NCBI GenBank assembly: GCA_009379815.1
Contig: WHSY01000046.1
Location: 1-35,788 of the forward strand
Direction: 5' to 3'
Source of the DNA: Pseudonocardiaceae bacterium
Lineage (GTDB): Bacteria; Actinomycetota; Actinomycetes; Mycobacteriales; Pseudonocardiaceae
DNA: 35,788 nt
Shown here: in pieces, positions 9,246 to 17,579 of the stretch
Layout: every line of letters begins with the position of its first letter
Numbering within the stretch: the stretch's first letter is position 1
Notes under the pieces: model-generated
Database searches by the model: none
What the model was told of the DNA's origin: nothing
What the model saw: only the letters and a program-made list of their open reading frames with translations
Translations under genes and position numbers: made by a program

Positions 9246-10106
9246 TCAGCCTCCCACACCGGCCGCCTCTGAGACGGCCCGGCCGGTGAGCACCCTGGCG
9301 AGGTGCTCGCGGTAGTCGGCATCGGCGTTGCCGTCCGTGGTGGGGCTGGTGCCCTCCGCTGCGTGTTGCGCGGCGGACCGGATCGCCTCGGCGCTGGCCG
9401 GCTGGCCGACCAGGGCCCGTTCGACGCCGGTCGCGCGGATCGGCGTCGAGCCCATGTTGGTCAGTGCCACCCTGGCCTCGGCGATCGAACCGCCCTCGCT
9501 GCGCACCGCCGCGGCCACCCCGACGATCGACCAGGCCTGCGCGACCCGGTTGAACTTCTCGTAGTGCGAGCCCCAGCCGGTGTGCTTCGGGATGCGCACC
9601 TCGATGAGTACCTCGTCGGGTGCCACGGCGGTGGTGAAGTAGTCGACGAAGAACTCCGACGCGGGCACCGTCCGCCGGCCCGATGACCCCGCGATCACCA
9701 TCTCCGCGCCGAGCGCGACGGCCGGGGCCAGCAGGTCGCCCGCCGGATCGGCGTGTACCAGCGATCCGCCGAAGGTCCCGCGGTGGCGGATCTGCGGATC
9801 GGCGACGGTGCGGGTGGTCTTGGCCACCAGCTCCGCGTGCGCAGCGACCAGCGAGTCCCGGGTCACCTCGTGATGGGTCGTCATCGACCCGATCACGATC
9901 GCGTCACCGTCGTCGCGGACCCCGCGCAGCTCGGCGATCTTGCCGAGGTCGACCAGCGTGGTCGGCGCCGCCAGCCGCATCCGCAGCACCGGCAGCAGGC
10001 TCTGCCCGCCGCCGAGCACCTTGACCTCGTCGCCTGCCTGGGCCAACGCCTGTACCGCCTCGTCCACACTGGACGGAGCGACGTAGTCGAACGCAGCGGG
10101 GATCAC
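9246..10106 (-). CDS. coxM: FAD-binding medium subunit of an aerobic CO dehydrogenase-like molybdoenzyme
   Basis: This 286-aa protein has the two FAD-binding signatures of the family: GGGQSLLPVLRMRL (32-45) and a variant of the TIGGS region, HRGTFGGSLVHADPAGD (108-124). The C-terminal half matches the CO dehydrogenase flavoprotein C-terminal domain. It would accept electrons from the 2Fe-2S subunit and pass them on to the respiratory acceptor. The GTG start at 10106 overlaps the coxL stop (GTGA) and has GGAGG about 7 nt upstream, which argues for coupled translation and fixed stoichiometry with coxL. Confidence 0.93.
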   Translation of the reverse strand: MIPAAFDYVAPSSVDEAVQALAQAGDEVKVLGGGQSLLPVLRMRLAAPTTLVDLGKIAELRGVRDDGDAIVIGSMTTHHEVTRDSLVAAHAELVAKTTRTVADPQIRHRGTFGGSLVHADPAGDLLAPAVALGAEMVIAGSSGRRTVPASEFFVDYFTTAVAPDEVLIEVRIPKHTGWGSHYEKFNRVAQAWSIVGVAAAVRSEGGSIAEARVALTNMGSTPIRATGVERALVGQPASAEAIRSAAQHAAEGTSPTTDGNADADYREHLARVLTGRAVSEAAGVGG

Positions 10107-12574
10107 CGGGCACCTCCGTGTTGCGAGTCGATGGACCCGAGGCCACCACCGGCCGCGGTTTCGGTCGAGCCCTCGGAGGTGGACTTCACCTGACCTCGGG
10201 CCGCGTTGATCGCCCGCCACACCGTCTGCGGCGAGCAGGGCATCTCGACGTCACGCACGCCGAGGTGGCGCACCGCGTCGATGATCGCATTGACCACCGC
10301 CGGGGTCGAGGCGATCGTGCCGGCCTCTCCGACGCCCTTGACGCCCAGCGGGTTGGTCGTCGAGGGGGTCTCGGTGCGGTCGGTGGTGAAGTGCGGCAGG
10401 TCGACCGCGCTCGGCACCAGGTAGTCGGCCAGCGTGCCGGTGACCAGCGTGCCGGCCTCGTCGTAGACGGCTTCCTCGTACAGCGCCTGGGCGATGCCCT
10501 GCGCGAGCCCGCCGTGTATCTGCCCGTCGACGATGAGCGGGTTGACCACCGTGCCCACATCGTCCACGGAGGCGTAGCTGCGGATCGACACCTCTCCGGT
10601 CTCGGTGTCCACCTCGGTCGCGCACAGGTGCGTGCCGTGCGGGAACGAGAAGTTCTCCGGGTCGAAGGTGGCGTCGGAGTCCAGCGACGGCTCCACCCCC
10701 TCGGGCAGGTCGTGCGCCGCGAACACCGCCAGCGCGACGTCTGCCACCGTGGTGCCCTTGTCGGTGCCCCGAACGGTGAACCTGCCGCGGTCGTACTCGA
10801 GGTCGTCCTCGGATGCCTCCAGCATGTGCGCGGCCACCTTGCGGGCCTTCTCCACGACCTTCTCGGCGGCCTTGACCACCGCGATGCCGCCGACGGTCAG
10901 CGAGCGCGAGCCGTAGGAGTCCATGCCCTTGTGCGAGGACTGGGTGTCACCGTGGAGCACCTCGACGTCGTCGAAGGCGACCCCGAGCTGGTCGGAGACG
11001 ATCTGGCTCCAGGCCGTCTCGTGGCCCTGCCCGTGTGGCGAGGAGCCGGTGACCACCTCGACCTTGCCGGTGGGCAGCATCCGGATCGCAGCATGCTCCC
11101 AGCCACCGGCGCCGTAGGACAGCGATCCCAGCACCCGCGACGGCGCCAGCCCGCACATCTCGGTGAAGGTCGAGATGCCGATGCCCAGCTGCACCGGGTC
11201 GTTCGCCGCGCGGCGCCGCTGCTGTTCGGCTCGCAGCCCGTCGTAGTCGAACAGCTCCTTGGCCCGCGCGGTGGCCGCCTCGTAGTTGCCCGAGTCGTAG
11301 GTCAGCGTCGAGATCGTGGTGTAGGGGAACTCCTCGTGCTTGATCCAGTTCTTCTCACGCAGCTCCAGCGGTTCCATGCCGAGCTCGGCGGCGAGCTCGT
11401 CCATCATCCGCTCGATGGCGAACGTGGCCTCCGGCCTGCCGGCGCCACGGTAGGCGTCGGTCGGGGTCTTGTCGGTGAACACGTTCGTGCAGGCGAAGTG
11501 ATAGGCGGGGATCTTGTAGATCGCGTTGTACATGAACGCGCCGAGGATCGGCACACCCGGGGTCACCAGCCGCAGGTAGGCGCCCATGTCGGCGAGCAGC
11601 TCGACCTTCAGACCGGTGACGGTGCCGTCCCGGTTGGCACAGATCGTGAGGTCCTGGATCTGGTCGCGGCCGTGGTGTCCCGAGACCAGCGACTCGGAAC
11701 GGCCCTCGGTCCACTTCACCGGCTTGCCCAGCCGCCGTGCCACCAGGAAGGTGATGATCTCCTCGGGAGTCACCTGCAGCTTGCCGCCGAACCCGCCGCC
11801 GACGTCAGGCGCGATGACCCGGACCTTGTGCTCGGGCACGCCCAGCGTCATCGCGATCATCACCCGCAGCACGTGCGGGATCTGGGTGGCCGACCACAGC
11901 GTCATCTGCTCACCGGTCGGGTCCATCACCACGCTGCGCGGCTCCATGAAGGCCGGGATCAGCCGCTGCTGGCGGAACCGGCGCTTGACGACGACCCCAT
12001 TGTCACGAGCGCCGCGGATGGCCTCCTCGACATCGCCGCCGGTGCCCACCTCGGCCGAGTCGAAGGCCCACAGCGCGCTGCGGTTGGTGCCCAGCTCGGG
12101 GTGCACCAGGTCGGCCCCGTCGGCCAGCGCGGCCTCCATGTCGAGCACCACGGGCAGGTCGTCGTAGTCGACGTCGATGAGCTCGAGCGCGTCATGCGCC
12201 TCGGCCGCGCTGCGGGCGACGACCACCGCGACGGCCTCACCGGCGAAGTTGACCCGGTCGACCGCCAGCGACGGAGCCTGCGGCGCCACCATGTCCGGGC
12301 TGATCGGCCAGGCACACGGCAGGCTGCCCTGCTCGTCGGCCAGGTCACGGCCGGTGAACACCGCCGTGACGCCGGGCGCCTGCTTGGCCGCGCCCACGTC
12401 GATCGACGTGATCGTCGCGTGTGCGACCGGGCTACGCAGCACCGCGAGGTGCACCATCCCGGGCAGCGTGAGGTTGTCGGTCCACCGCGTCCGGCCGCTG
12501 ATCAGCCGGGCATCCTCCTTGCGCTTACGCGCCTGCCCGAACTCGTTGACCGAGGGTTCCGCGGTCGCGGTCAT
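10103..12574 (-). CDS. coxL: Form II CoxL-type molybdopterin large subunit
   Basis: This 823-aa xanthine-oxidase-family large subunit has two Mo-cofactor regions, with VGGGFGGKL near 258-266 and the active-site loop AYRGAGR at 374-380. A C-terminal GVGEAG carries the catalytic Glu. In true (form I) CO dehydrogenase the loop is AYxCSFR, with the Cys that binds copper. Here that Cys is absent, so this is a form II enzyme, and its real substrate is probably not CO but an aldehyde, heterocycle or other small molecule. The ATG overlaps the coxS stop by one base (TGATG). The operon order coxS-coxL-coxM-coxG is intact. I keep coxL as the conventional family name only. Confidence 0.94.
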   Translation of the reverse strand: MTATAEPSVNEFGQARKRKEDARLISGRTRWTDNLTLPGMVHLAVLRSPVAHATITSIDVGAAKQAPGVTAVFTGRDLADEQGSLPCAWPISPDMVAPQAPSLAVDRVNFAGEAVAVVVARSAAEAHDALELIDVDYDDLPVVLDMEAALADGADLVHPELGTNRSALWAFDSAEVGTGGDVEEAIRGARDNGVVVKRRFRQQRLIPAFMEPRSVVMDPTGEQMTLWSATQIPHVLRVMIAMTLGVPEHKVRVIAPDVGGGFGGKLQVTPEEIITFLVARRLGKPVKWTEGRSESLVSGHHGRDQIQDLTICANRDGTVTGLKVELLADMGAYLRLVTPGVPILGAFMYNAIYKIPAYHFACTNVFTDKTPTDAYRGAGRPEATFAIERMMDELAAELGMEPLELREKNWIKHEEFPYTTISTLTYDSGNYEAATARAKELFDYDGLRAEQQRRRAANDPVQLGIGISTFTEMCGLAPSRVLGSLSYGAGGWEHAAIRMLPTGKVEVVTGSSPHGQGHETAWSQIVSDQLGVAFDDVEVLHGDTQSSHKGMDSYGSRSLTVGGIAVVKAAEKVVEKARKVAAHMLEASEDDLEYDRGRFTVRGTDKGTTVADVALAVFAAHDLPEGVEPSLDSDATFDPENFSFPHGTHLCATEVDTETGEVSIRSYASVDDVGTVVNPLIVDGQIHGGLAQGIAQALYEEAVYDEAGTLVTGTLADYLVPSAVDLPHFTTDRTETPSTTNPLGVKGVGEAGTIASTPAVVNAIIDAVRHLGVRDVEMPCSPQTVWRAINAARGQVKSTSEGSTETAAGGGLGSIDSQHGGAR

Positions 12575-13107
12575 CACTGACCACCTCCTGACACGCCGCT
12601 CCGAGCCTGCGAGGAGACCTGCTCGGCCGCCGGGCCCGCCCCGGGCGACATCTTCCCGGCCGCGTCCCGGACCGCCTTGACGATGTTCTGGTATCCGGTG
12701 CACCGGCAGAGGTTGCCCTCCAGACCGTGCCGGACCTGTTCGTCGTCGGGGTTCGGATTGTCACCGAGCAGATCGATCGCCTGCATGATCATCCCTGGGG
12801 TGCAGAAACCGCACTGCAGGGCATGGTTGTCGTGGAAAGCCTGCTGCACCGGGTGTAGTCGGCCGTCACGGGCGAGCCCCTCGATGGTGGTGACCTCGCT
12901 GCCGTCGGCCTGCACGGCGAACACCGAGCAGGACTTCACGCTCTGCCCGTCGAGGTGCACGGTGCAGGCACCGCAGTTGCTGGTGTCGCAACCGACCACG
13001 GTGCCGGTCTTGCCCACCTGCTCCCTGAGGTAATGCACCAGGAGCGTGCGAGGTTCCACCTCGTCGGTGTACTTGACTCCGTCGACGGTGACGGTGATGC
13101 GTGTCAT
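12574..13107 (-). CDS. coxS: 2Fe-2S small subunit of the CoxL-type molybdoenzyme
   Basis: This 177-aa protein carries both iron-sulfur clusters of the xanthine oxidase family. The N-terminal plant-type ferredoxin domain has [12 protein letters not shown] and a later Cys in KSCSVFA. The C-terminal four-helix domain has QCGFCTPG and CRCTGYQ. It would pass electrons from the Mo site in CoxL to FAD in CoxM. The last 25 residues are a Gly/Ala/Ser tail beyond the usual family end. It is the first gene of the operon. The 252 bp upstream (13108-13359) hold no gene and no promoter that I can identify with confidence. Confidence 0.95.
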   Translation of the reverse strand: MTRITVTVDGVKYTDEVEPRTLLVHYLREQVGKTGTVVGCDTSNCGACTVHLDGQSVKSCSVFAVQADGSEVTTIEGLARDGRLHPVQQAFHDNHALQCGFCTPGMIMQAIDLLGDNPNPDDEQVRHGLEGNLCRCTGYQNIVKAVRDAAGKMSPGAGPAAEQVSSQARSGVSGGGQ

Positions 13108-13359
13108 GAGCCCTCCTGGATCGGGATGGCGGCGGTCGTTCGGGTTGGGGATGTTCGGGTTGGCACGCTGTGACGCCCGTCAGCCATGCCGGTGCTGGCC
13201 CCTGCACGGGCGCCGGTCGCGGCCACGAACAGCCGCACGGTGGGAGCCTGACTGGACTCACGCTCGCAGCCTTCCTCACGCAGCGCGGTCACACAACACC
13301 CCCGGCGTGCGACACGCAAGCGGCCACCCGAGCAGCCGGTGTAGCACCTGCCCGAAGGG

Positions 13360-14970
13360 TCAGGTCGGCTGCAGGAACTGCATCCAGGGGCCGCTGGCTG
13401 CCACCGAACCCGATCCACTGATCGCTGCGTTCGTCGACGGTGCGGGCGCCGAGCGCGGTGCCGATCGACCCCGGGCTCGCACCCCGGTCACCCCCGTCAG
13501 CGCGTGCTGACGTCGGCCGGCGACGCGGGGCAGCAGCGGTGCGACGGTGCGGTGACGCCACGCACCGCGCCACAGCCCAGCCCCGTAACCGAGGTCGTCG
13601 AGCCGGTGCGCGGCCAGGTAGGGCAGCAGCCGCTCACCCCGGCCGTGCCGGGCCCAGTCGGCGATGCCCTCGGCGAGCGCGGCTGCGGCCACCGCCCGCC
13701 GGGCCCGGCTCGACACCAGGCATGCCACCGCCGCGGCAGGCCACCAGTGCCGCACCAGCCCACTCGTGACCTGCCACAGCGACCCTGCCAGCCCTCGCGC
13801 GGCGAGTCCGGCCGCGAGGGGCCACCGCCCGCGCAGTCCGGGCAACGCCCGCACCAGCCGGGCGGTGGCGGCGCCGGTGAGCGCGGCCGTGACCGGCAAC
13901 GACCAGCGGTGCTGCGCCGCGAGCGCCAGGCAGGCCGCCGCCGTCCACGGCGCCAGCAGCACCGGAGGCACCTTCCCGGGGTGGCGCAGCGCCAGTGGCG
14001 CCGCACCGGTGCCGTAGAACGCCTTGCGGGCAAGCCAGGGCCGCAGCGCGGTGCGGTGCTGGTGTGCCACCGTCACATCCGGGGCGTAGCGCATCCGCCA
14101 GCCCTCGGCGTGCAGCCGGAGCACCAGGTCGACGTCCTCGGCCACCCGCAGCGCCGGGTCGAAACCCGCGCCCGCCGCCTCGACGCGCACCACCACTGCC
14201 GCGCTGGGCACGTAGGACACCAGCGAATCCGGCCGCACCGGTGCCGGTCGCGCGCCGAGGTCCAGTGCGGACCGCACGCGCTCGTAGCCCGACAGCCAGC
14301 TGCCACCGTCGGTGTCCAGCGCGACGATGCGCGGCGCCACGAGCGCGACCGCGGGATCGGCGAAGTGGGCGCACAGCGCGTCGAGCCACCCGGGCGTGGC
14401 CGGGACGACGTCGCTGTCAACGAAAGCGACCAGCGGGGTCGCCGCCGCGGCGAGCCCGGTGTTGCGCGCCGCCGCAGGGCCGCGGGCCCGCTCGTGGCGC
14501 AGCAGCCGTGCCCCGTGCCGGCACGCGACGCCGGTCATCGCGGCGGGATCGTCCGAGCCGTCGTCGACGACGATCACCTCGTGCGGCGCCGCGGTGTGCC
14601 CGATCGCGCCGAGCAGCCGCGCCGCGCCGTCCGGGTTGTCGCGGACCGGGGTCACGACGGTCACCGGCGTCACGTCGTCCCGTGCGCCGACGCGGCGTTC
14701 GGGCAATGCCGTTGCCGCAACGCCACGTTGGCGCACCGGAGGTGTGGGCCGGGGCAGCGCCACCCCGGCGTCGAGCAGCCGCCGCGCCAGCGCCGCGGAC
14801 ACGTCGCCGTCGACGGTGACGCCACCCCCGCGCAGCAGCGTGCGGGCGGTAGGCGACAGCCGCAGGATCGTGGGCGGCGACCCGCCGAGCAGCACGGCAC
14901 CGCCGTCGAGCACCCGCACGCGGGCATCGATCTCGGCGACGAAGCCGTCGGGCAGCCGCCCCACACTCAT
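13360..14970 (-). CDS. mftF: Mycofactocin glycosyltransferase MftF
   Basis: This 536-aa protein has an N-terminal region of about 95 residues, then a GT2 catalytic domain. It shows VTVVTPVRDN (103-112), EVIVVDDGSDD (131-141), the metal-binding DSD triplet (185-187) and EDVDLVLRLHAEGWRMRY (278-295), and ends with hydrophobic segments after about 335. MftF elongates a glucan chain on the mature redox peptide. It is separated from its usual partner mftE by two SDR genes but transcribed in the same direction. The last 50 or so residues (Ser/Ala/Arg/Gly-rich) go beyond the usual family length of about 470 and look like read-through into non-conserved DNA. ATG 14970 begins the conserved MSVGRLPDGF; no strong ribosome-binding site is visible. 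Confidence 0.9.
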   Translation of the reverse strand: MSVGRLPDGFVAEIDARVRVLDGGAVLLGGSPPTILRLSPTARTLLRGGGVTVDGDVSAALARRLLDAGVALPRPTPPVRQRGVAATALPERRVGARDDVTPVTVVTPVRDNPDGAARLLGAIGHTAAPHEVIVVDDGSDDPAAMTGVACRHGARLLRHERARGPAAARNTGLAAAATPLVAFVDSDVVPATPGWLDALCAHFADPAVALVAPRIVALDTDGGSWLSGYERVRSALDLGARPAPVRPDSLVSYVPSAAVVVRVEAAGAGFDPALRVAEDVDLVLRLHAEGWRMRYAPDVTVAHQHRTALRPWLARKAFYGTGAAPLALRHPGKVPPVLLAPWTAAACLALAAQHRWSLPVTAALTGAATARLVRALPGLRGRWPLAAGLAARGLAGSLWQVTSGLVRHWWPAAAVACLVSSRARRAVAAAALAEGIADWARHGRGERLLPYLAAHRLDDLGYGAGLWRGAWRHRTVAPLLPRVAGRRQHALTGVTGVRARGRSAPRSAPAPSTNAAISGSGSVAASGPWMQFLQPT

Positions 14971-15001
14971 GGCTCGACCCTGACAAGCAGGTCTCGCGCG
15001 C

Positions 15002-15787
15002 TCATGCGGTGAAGCCACCGTCGGCGTGCACCACGGTCCCCGTGATCGCCGATGCGCCGGGGCTGCACAGCCATGCCACGGTGGCGGCGACCTCGTCGGG
15101 GTCGAGTAGCCGGTCGACCAGCTGGTGGCCGGCGAACTCCTGCGCCTCGTGCAGGCCGTAGAGCTCCGCGCTCGCGGCCAGCATCGGGGTGTCGGTGGAG
15201 CCGGGTGAGACGGCGACCGCACCGACGCCGGTGCCGCGCAGGTCGGTGGCCATGCCACGGATCAACCCGACGACAGCGTGCTTGGCGGCGTTGTAGGCCG
15301 CGAGGTGCCGCAGTCCCCGGTGCCCGGCGGCCGAGGCGATCGCGACGAACCGACCGTCACGCGGTACCGGGCGGCGCAGCAGCGCCGGAACGGCAGCGCG
15401 GGCGAGGTGGAGCACGCCGCGCACCGCGACGTCGTGCAGCACGTCCCACTGCGCGTCCGACGTCTCCCACAGCGGGTCGCCGCCCGCCATCACCCCGGCG
15501 CAGCACACCGCGGCGTCGAGCCCGCCGAAGCGATCCTCGGCGGTGGCGACCGCGGCGTCCATCGCGGCCTGGTCGCGCACATCGGCGACCACGGGCACCA
15601 CGTCACCCGCGGCGGCGACGGCCTCGAGCTCGGCGCGGGTGCCGAGCGGGTAGGTCAGTGCCGGTTCGTCGGCGCAGACGTCGACCGCGACGACGCCCCA
15701 GCCGTCGGCGGCCAGCGATCGCACCACTGCCGCTCCGATGCCGCGCGCCGCCCCGGTCACGACCGCAACCCTGCTGTCGGCTGTCAC
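15002..15787 (-). CDS. Mycofactocin-coupled SDR oxidoreductase
   Basis: This 261-aa short-chain dehydrogenase has the nucleotide motif TGAARGIG (11-18), the CCAG element, catalytic Ser152, and Tyr165 with Lys169 (YNAAK). Residues 39-54 contain an extra stretch, ADEPALTYPLGTRAEL, that ordinary SDRs lack. This insertion is the mark of the SDR subfamily that co-occurs with mycofactocin and is thought to hold NAD(H) permanently, so that mycofactocin must re-oxidise it. It probably oxidises an alcohol to a ketone or aldehyde. I chose GTG 15787; an in-frame TTG at 15811 would add eight residues and would start 7 nt after the preceding gene's stop. It sits between the degenerate SDR and mftF in one leftward unit. 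Confidence 0.88.
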   Translation of the reverse strand: MTADSRVAVVTGAARGIGAAVVRSLAADGWGVVAVDVCADEPALTYPLGTRAELEAVAAAGDVVPVVADVRDQAAMDAAVATAEDRFGGLDAAVCCAGVMAGGDPLWETSDAQWDVLHDVAVRGVLHLARAAVPALLRRPVPRDGRFVAIASAAGHRGLRHLAAYNAAKHAVVGLIRGMATDLRGTGVGAVAVSPGSTDTPMLAASAELYGLHEAQEFAGHQLVDRLLDPDEVAATVAWLCSPGASAITGTVVHADGGFTA

Positions 15788-15817
15788 ACCCGCGATCGTG
15801 TCACCCGGCAACAGTGG

Positions 15818-16687
15818 TCAGGCCGGGGTGGGCAGCACGCCGTCGATGGCGGCCGCGACGTCGTCGACCTTCCAGAGCTCGCCGCACCGGATCGCCGGCT
15901 GTCCCACGACCTGCAACTGGTCTCCCAGCAACCGGACGAGGTGGCCCGTGATGCCCGCCGAGCGGTCGCAGAGCAGGTAGATGATCACCGAGGCGACGAG
16001 GGCGGAGGCACGGCCCGGCGAGCAGGCGAGGGTGAGCCGGTCGGGCCGGTCGGGCCGGTCGGGCCGGTCGGGCCGGTCGGGCCGGTCGGGGTCGGGCCGT
16101 CGCGAAGCCTCCATCGTCCGGGTGCGGGGAGGCGGGCAGATCGCGTTGACCCGCACGCCGACCTGCTCCAGATCCCGCGCCCAGGCGTAGGTCAGCGAGG
16201 CCACGGCGCCCCCGCTCGCGGCATACACCCCGGATCGAGGCCGATCGGACGAGGCTTCCGAGCAGATGTTGACGATGGTGCCGCTGCGCTGGCGGCGCAT
16301 CGCCCGGCTCGCCGCCATCCCGCAGAACATCACGCCGAGGACGTTGACCTCGACCAGGTCGCGCACCCGGTCGGGGTCGTCCTCCCATGGCAGCGCCTCG
16401 TGGTACAGCGCGGCGTTGTTCACCAGCCCGTCGAGGGAGCCGAACTCGGCCAGGCACCGGCCGACGATGGCATCGGCCTGGTCAGGGTCGCGCACCGACT
16501 GCGCGCTGGCCGCCGCTCGGCCACCGGCATCGCGGATGTCGCGGGTCACCTGCTCGGCGCGATCGCCGTCGATGTCGTTGACGAGCACGGCGGCACCGGC
16601 CTGGGCGATATGCGCGGCGAAGGCGGCACCGAACCCGCGGCCGGCTCCGGTCACCACCACCGCTTTACCGTCCAGACTCCCCGTCAT
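15818..16687 (-). CDS. SDR-family protein lacking the catalytic lysine, with internal Pro-Asp-Arg repeats
   Basis: This 289-aa protein keeps the Rossmann motif TGAGRGFG (13-20), the NNAA element (90-93), Ser143 and Tyr155. However, the residue four after the Tyr is Gly159 (YAASG) instead of the Lys of YxxxK, so classical SDR catalysis should be impaired. Residues 198-217 hold a run of Pro-Asp-Arg triplets produced by a 9-bp tandem repeat, placed in the substrate-loop region. The C-terminal part (about 220-289) resembles that of SDRs that act on acyl or steroid-like substrates. It may be a non-catalytic or decaying paralogue, or use different chemistry. It lies between mftE and the mycofactocin-coupled SDR, 150 bp from the mftE stop, so it could have its own promoter. 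Confidence 0.8.
   Translation of the reverse strand: MTGSLDGKAVVVTGAGRGFGAAFAAHIAQAGAAVLVNDIDGDRAEQVTRDIRDAGGRAAASAQSVRDPDQADAIVGRCLAEFGSLDGLVNNAALYHEALPWEDDPDRVRDLVEVNVLGVMFCGMAASRAMRRQRSGTIVNICSEASSDRPRSGVYAASGGAVASLTYAWARDLEQVGVRVNAICPPPRTRTMEASRRPDPDRPDRPDRPDRPDRPDRLTLACSPGRASALVASVIIYLLCDRSAGITGHLVRLLGDQLQVVGQPAIRCGELWKVDDVAAAIDGVLPTPA
16036..16089. repeat. Six tandem 9-bp repeats inside the SDR gene
   Basis: The unit GCCGGTCGG is repeated six times without change and is followed by a partial unit. On the coding (minus) strand it reads as Pro-Asp-Arg triplets, so changes in copy number keep the frame. The perfect identity of the units points to recent expansion by slippage. It lies in the substrate-binding loop region of an SDR that also lacks its catalytic Lys. 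Confidence 0.95.
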
Positions 16688-16837
16688 CGCCACATCCCCG
16701 CCCGTGCACGTCACCCCAGGGGAAGTGTCCAGCACAGCCACCACTCTCGCCGGAATGTATCGCCGAAGGGTGGGGTAGCTGCGCCGAACGGATGATCGCG
16801 TTCACCCGGTCGGTATGAGACCACTTCCCTTCCGTGA

Positions 16838-17563
16838 TTACCGCAGCTGACCGTCCGGCCCGGGATCCCAGCGCTGCACCCTGTCCCGCAGCGTTTCGAC
16901 GAGGTGTGCGAGCAGCCGCCCACCCTCCTCGGCGGAAGCGCCGGCGGGGTCACCGAGAACCCCGTTGCCGCTGACCACGCGCACCGAGCCGCTGCGGATC
17001 GCGGGCATCAGCTTGCCCAGCGGCACGATGTTGCCCGGCCGGGCGGCGTCGCTGTCCACCGCGCCCGCGTCCAGCGCAAGCAGCAGCGAGGTCTCGGTGC
17101 GGCCGGCGTGTGCGTCGGCTCCGGGTACCGCGCACGCGAACCAGGCCGCGTCGCGGCCCTCGGCGCGCAACAGCGTCACACCGTCGCGCACCGGCCCGGC
17201 ATTGCCGCCGTGGCCGTTGACGAGCACGACGCGTGACGCCCACCGGCACGCCGAACGACCGAGCTCGACGAGCAGCGCGTACAGCGCCTCGTGGCCGATC
17301 GAGACGGTGCCGGGAAACGTCTCGTGCTCGCCGGACGCGCCGTAGGCCACCGGCGGCGCGAGCAGCGCACCCGGTGCGGCGGCGGCGCCGGCGACGGCCT
17401 GCGCGATGCGGCTGTCGGTGTCCAGCGGCAGGTGCGGACCGTGCTGCTCGAGGGACCCGACCGGGACGAGCAGCGTGGGGCCCGCGCCGTCGAGTTCCGG
17501 CCACCGATGCTGCGCCAGCGCCCGTGAGTGGTGTCGCGAGCCATGACTCGCATCGCCACTCAC
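16838..17563 (-). CDS. mftE: Mycofactocin precursor peptide peptidase MftE
   Basis: This 241-aa creatininase-family metallohydrolase has the metal-site motifs GSLEQHGPHLPLDTD (36-50) and NGHGGN (116-121), and HAGRTETSLLLAL around 152-164. MftE releases the C-terminal Val-Tyr-derived moiety (AHDP) from MftC-modified MftA. The only start codon ahead of the conserved core in this frame is GTG 17563. That GTG and the next dozen codons lie inside a 40-bp palindrome, so the first residues (VSGDASHGSRHHS) are repeat-derived and not family sequence. No strong ribosome-binding site precedes it. Initiation may depend on coupling to mftC, which ends 16 nt upstream, or on the non-standard CTG at codon 16. 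The gene mftD, normally placed before mftE, is absent. Confidence 0.9.
   Translation of the reverse strand: MSGDASHGSRHHSRALAQHRWPELDGAGPTLLVPVGSLEQHGPHLPLDTDSRIAQAVAGAAAAPGALLAPPVAYGASGEHETFPGTVSIGHEALYALLVELGRSACRWASRVVLVNGHGGNAGPVRDGVTLLRAEGRDAAWFACAVPGADAHAGRTETSLLLALDAGAVDSDAARPGNIVPLGKLMPAIRSGSVRVVSGNGVLGDPAGASAEEGGRLLAHLVETLRDRVQRWDPGPDGQLR
17524..17563. repeat. 40-bp palindromic element, degenerate copy at the mftC/mftE junction
   Basis: The two halves, GTGAGTGGTGTCGCGAGCCA and TGACTCGCATCGCCACTCAC, match as an inverted repeat at 16 of 20 positions. The element is identical to the second copy (18781-18820) at 34 of 40 positions. It supplies the start codon and first codons of mftE. 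It lies where mftD would be expected. Its size and structure suggest a REP/BIME-like mobile or regulatory palindrome. Confidence 0.9.
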
Positions 17564-17579
17564 GAGCGGCGTGCCTGCG

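Noticed and set aside
10118-12580. An 820-codon open frame on the plus strand opposite coxL
   Set aside because: High-GC antisense frames are open by codon bias. It is His/Arg/Gly-rich with no family motif, while coxL on the other strand has clear motifs and overlapping neighbours.
10103-13107. Annotation as a genuine (form I) CO dehydrogenase
   Set aside because: The active-site loop is AYRGAGR without the Cu-binding Cys, so only a form II Cox-like enzyme can be supported.
16036-16089. Possible CRISPR or regulatory iteron array
   Set aside because: The 9-bp units are in frame inside a coding sequence and have no spacers.
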